From positions 1 through 5,372 of the forward strand of contig JACRAA010000310.1 of assembly GCA_016213595.1 (NCBI GenBank): a DNA stretch of 5,372 nucleotides, read 5' to 3'. Under the pieces are notes generated by a model that saw nothing but the letters and a program-made list of their open reading frames with translations, searched no databases and was not told the origin of the DNA. Below are positions 4,320 to 5,372 of the stretch, piece after piece; the stretch's first letter is position 1; every line of letters starts with the position of its first letter. The position numbers and the translations under genes are program-made. This DNA is from Actinomycetota bacterium. Lineage in GTDB: Bacteria; Actinomycetota; Actinomycetes; Propionibacteriales; Propionibacteriaceae.

Positions 4320-5372
4320 GGTCGCCCACGAGCACGGGCTCGTCGAGCTGCAGTGTGTAGTCGCCCGGGCGGACCAGGTCCTGGAGCGCATCCATCGAGG
4401 CGGCGCCGATCACGAGGGACCGCTCACCGAGCTGGTGGATCAGGGCTGACACGGCTTCGCGGTCGGCGGCTGACAGCCGGTCGACGTCGTCGATGAGCAG
4501 GAGCCCCGCTGTCGTACGGGCAAGGTCGCGCGAGAGGTTCTCCGTGAGACCGTCGGCGCAGAACGTGACCCGGCGTGCCTTCGACGCCGCGTCCGGAAGG
4601 ACGTACCCCAGGACCTTCACGATGCCGGACACGGGCGCCATCCGTCCTCCGAGGGTGAGCAGGAGGGCGGCGCGGGAGGCCGGGGAGCCGGTGACTGCGA
4701 GCACCTGGCCGGGGTCGAGCCGGATGGACAGGTCGCGGACCGTCGTGGCGCCACCATGGATCACGAGGTCAGAGGCCACGACCGTGGCGGTGTCTCCGGG
4801 GGCCGGCCAGTCCGCGAGCCGGAGCTGGCGGGCGAGGGACTCGCCCTCGATGTCGAGGCTCGGCAGGATGCGGTCCAGCCACTTCGGCAGCCACCACGCC
4901 TTCTCGCCGAGCAGGTGCATGACCGCGGGTACGAGCGTCATGCGAACGACGAACGCGTCGATCGCCACGCCGACCGCGAGCCCGAACGCGATCGACTTCA
5001 GGGCACCCTCGCCACGGGGGACGAAGAACGCGAAGACCGCGAACATGATGATCGCCGCGGCGACGACGACCTTCGCCGAATGGACGAAGCCCTCGTGGAC
5101 CGCGTGCCGTGCGTCGTCGCCGTGGACGTGCTCCTCCCGCATCCGGGAGACGAGGAAGACCTCGTAGTCCATCGCGAGGCCGAACAGGATGCCCATGGTG
5201 ATGATCGGGAAGAACGAGATGATCGAGGTCTTCTCCGACAGGTTGACCAGGCCTGAGAACCAGCCCTTGTTGAAGACGAGCGTCGCGGCGCCGAAGGACG
5301 AGCCGACGCTGAGCAGGTACCCGACCGCGGCCTTGACCGGTACGGCGATCGAGCGGAACACCATCGTGAGCA
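4303..5372 (-). CDS. MMPL (RND-type) transporter, C-terminal part, fused to a degenerate ABC-ATPase-like domain
   Basis: The gene is cut by the right edge; the frame is open through 5372. Residue numbers count from the internal Met at 5364. Residues 1-170 match the last four helices (TM9-12: about 8-31, 49-72, 97-115, 123-148) of MMPL exporters, which use proton-motive force to export lipids or other compounds. FGLAMDYEVFLVSR (61-74) holds the Asp-Tyr pair (D66, Y67) of the proton relay known from mycobacterial MmpL3. After the usual MMPL end, residues about 191-345 resemble an ABC nucleotide-binding domain: VRDLSIRLDPGQVLAVTG (209-226), a Walker A position reading GSPASRAA (226-233) without the lysine, and a Walker B-like LLLIDDVDRLS (288-298) with Asp for the catalytic Glu. 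The stretch that would hold the helical subdomain and LSGGQ motif is missing. ATP hydrolysis is therefore unlikely; a docking or regulatory role is inferred. Substrate unknown. Confidence 0.88.
   Translation of the reverse strand, partial: LTMVFRSIAVPVKAAVGYLLSVGSSFGAATLVFNKGWFSGLVNLSEKTSIISFFPIITMGILFGLAMDYEVFLVSRMREEHVHGDDARHAVHEGFVHSAKVVVAAAIIMFAVFAFFVPRGEGALKSIAFGLAVGVAIDAFVVRMTLVPAVMHLLGEKAWWLPKWLDRILPSLDIEGESLARQLRLADWPAPGDTATVVASDLVIHGGATTVRDLSIRLDPGQVLAVTGSPASRAALLLTLGGRMAPVSGIVKVLGYVLPDAASKARRVTFCADGLTENLSRDLARTTAGLLLIDDVDRLSAADREAVSALIHQLGERSLVIGAASMDALQDLVRPGDYTLQLDEPVLVGDRGGMA

Overview
The window comes from a GC-rich genome with strongly G/C-biased third codon positions. Its gene families (a BlaI-type repressor, MMPL and YhgE/Pip membrane proteins, and a cation diffusion facilitator with an actinobacterial look) point to an actinomycete. 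Genus cannot be decided from the sequence.

Layout. At the left edge a small BlaI/MecI/CopY-family winged-helix repressor runs rightwards (34-384). Everything else runs leftwards. Reading the minus strand from the right edge: first comes the C-terminal part of an MMPL (RND-type) transporter, cut by the window edge, carrying a C-terminal degenerate ABC-ATPase-like domain (5372-4303). It overlaps by ATGA with a YhgE/Pip-type membrane protein (start 4306). The YhgE frame has no stop codon and continues in frame into a complete cation diffusion facilitator (CDF), ending at 860. A good hairpin (815-841) follows. Immediately beyond it lie a promoter and dyad for a 74-residue orphan protein (678-454), which converges on the repressor. 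A nested hairpin (398-433) separates the two convergent genes.

How the genes may work together (inference). The MMPL/pseudo-ABC protein and the YhgE protein are translationally coupled. YhgE/Pip proteins have the six-helix, large-outer-loop plan of ABC-2 permeases, so the cytoplasmic ABC-like domain could dock onto the YhgE partner while the MMPL part supplies proton-motive energy. The ABC-like domain has lost the Walker A lysine and the signature region, so it is probably a docking or regulatory module. The CDF may be carried with this operon or truly fused to it. The two other minus-strand frames both have TGA codons exactly at the YhgE/CDF junction, so a single-base error or mutation is a serious alternative.

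The most novel-looking points are the MMPL-pseudoABC fusion coupled to YhgE, the YhgE-CDF fusion, and the orphan 74-residue protein whose promoter carries a TAGT-N7-ACTA dyad across its -10 box next to a BlaI-family gene. No RNA genes, CRISPR arrays, insertion sequences or attachment sites were seen.
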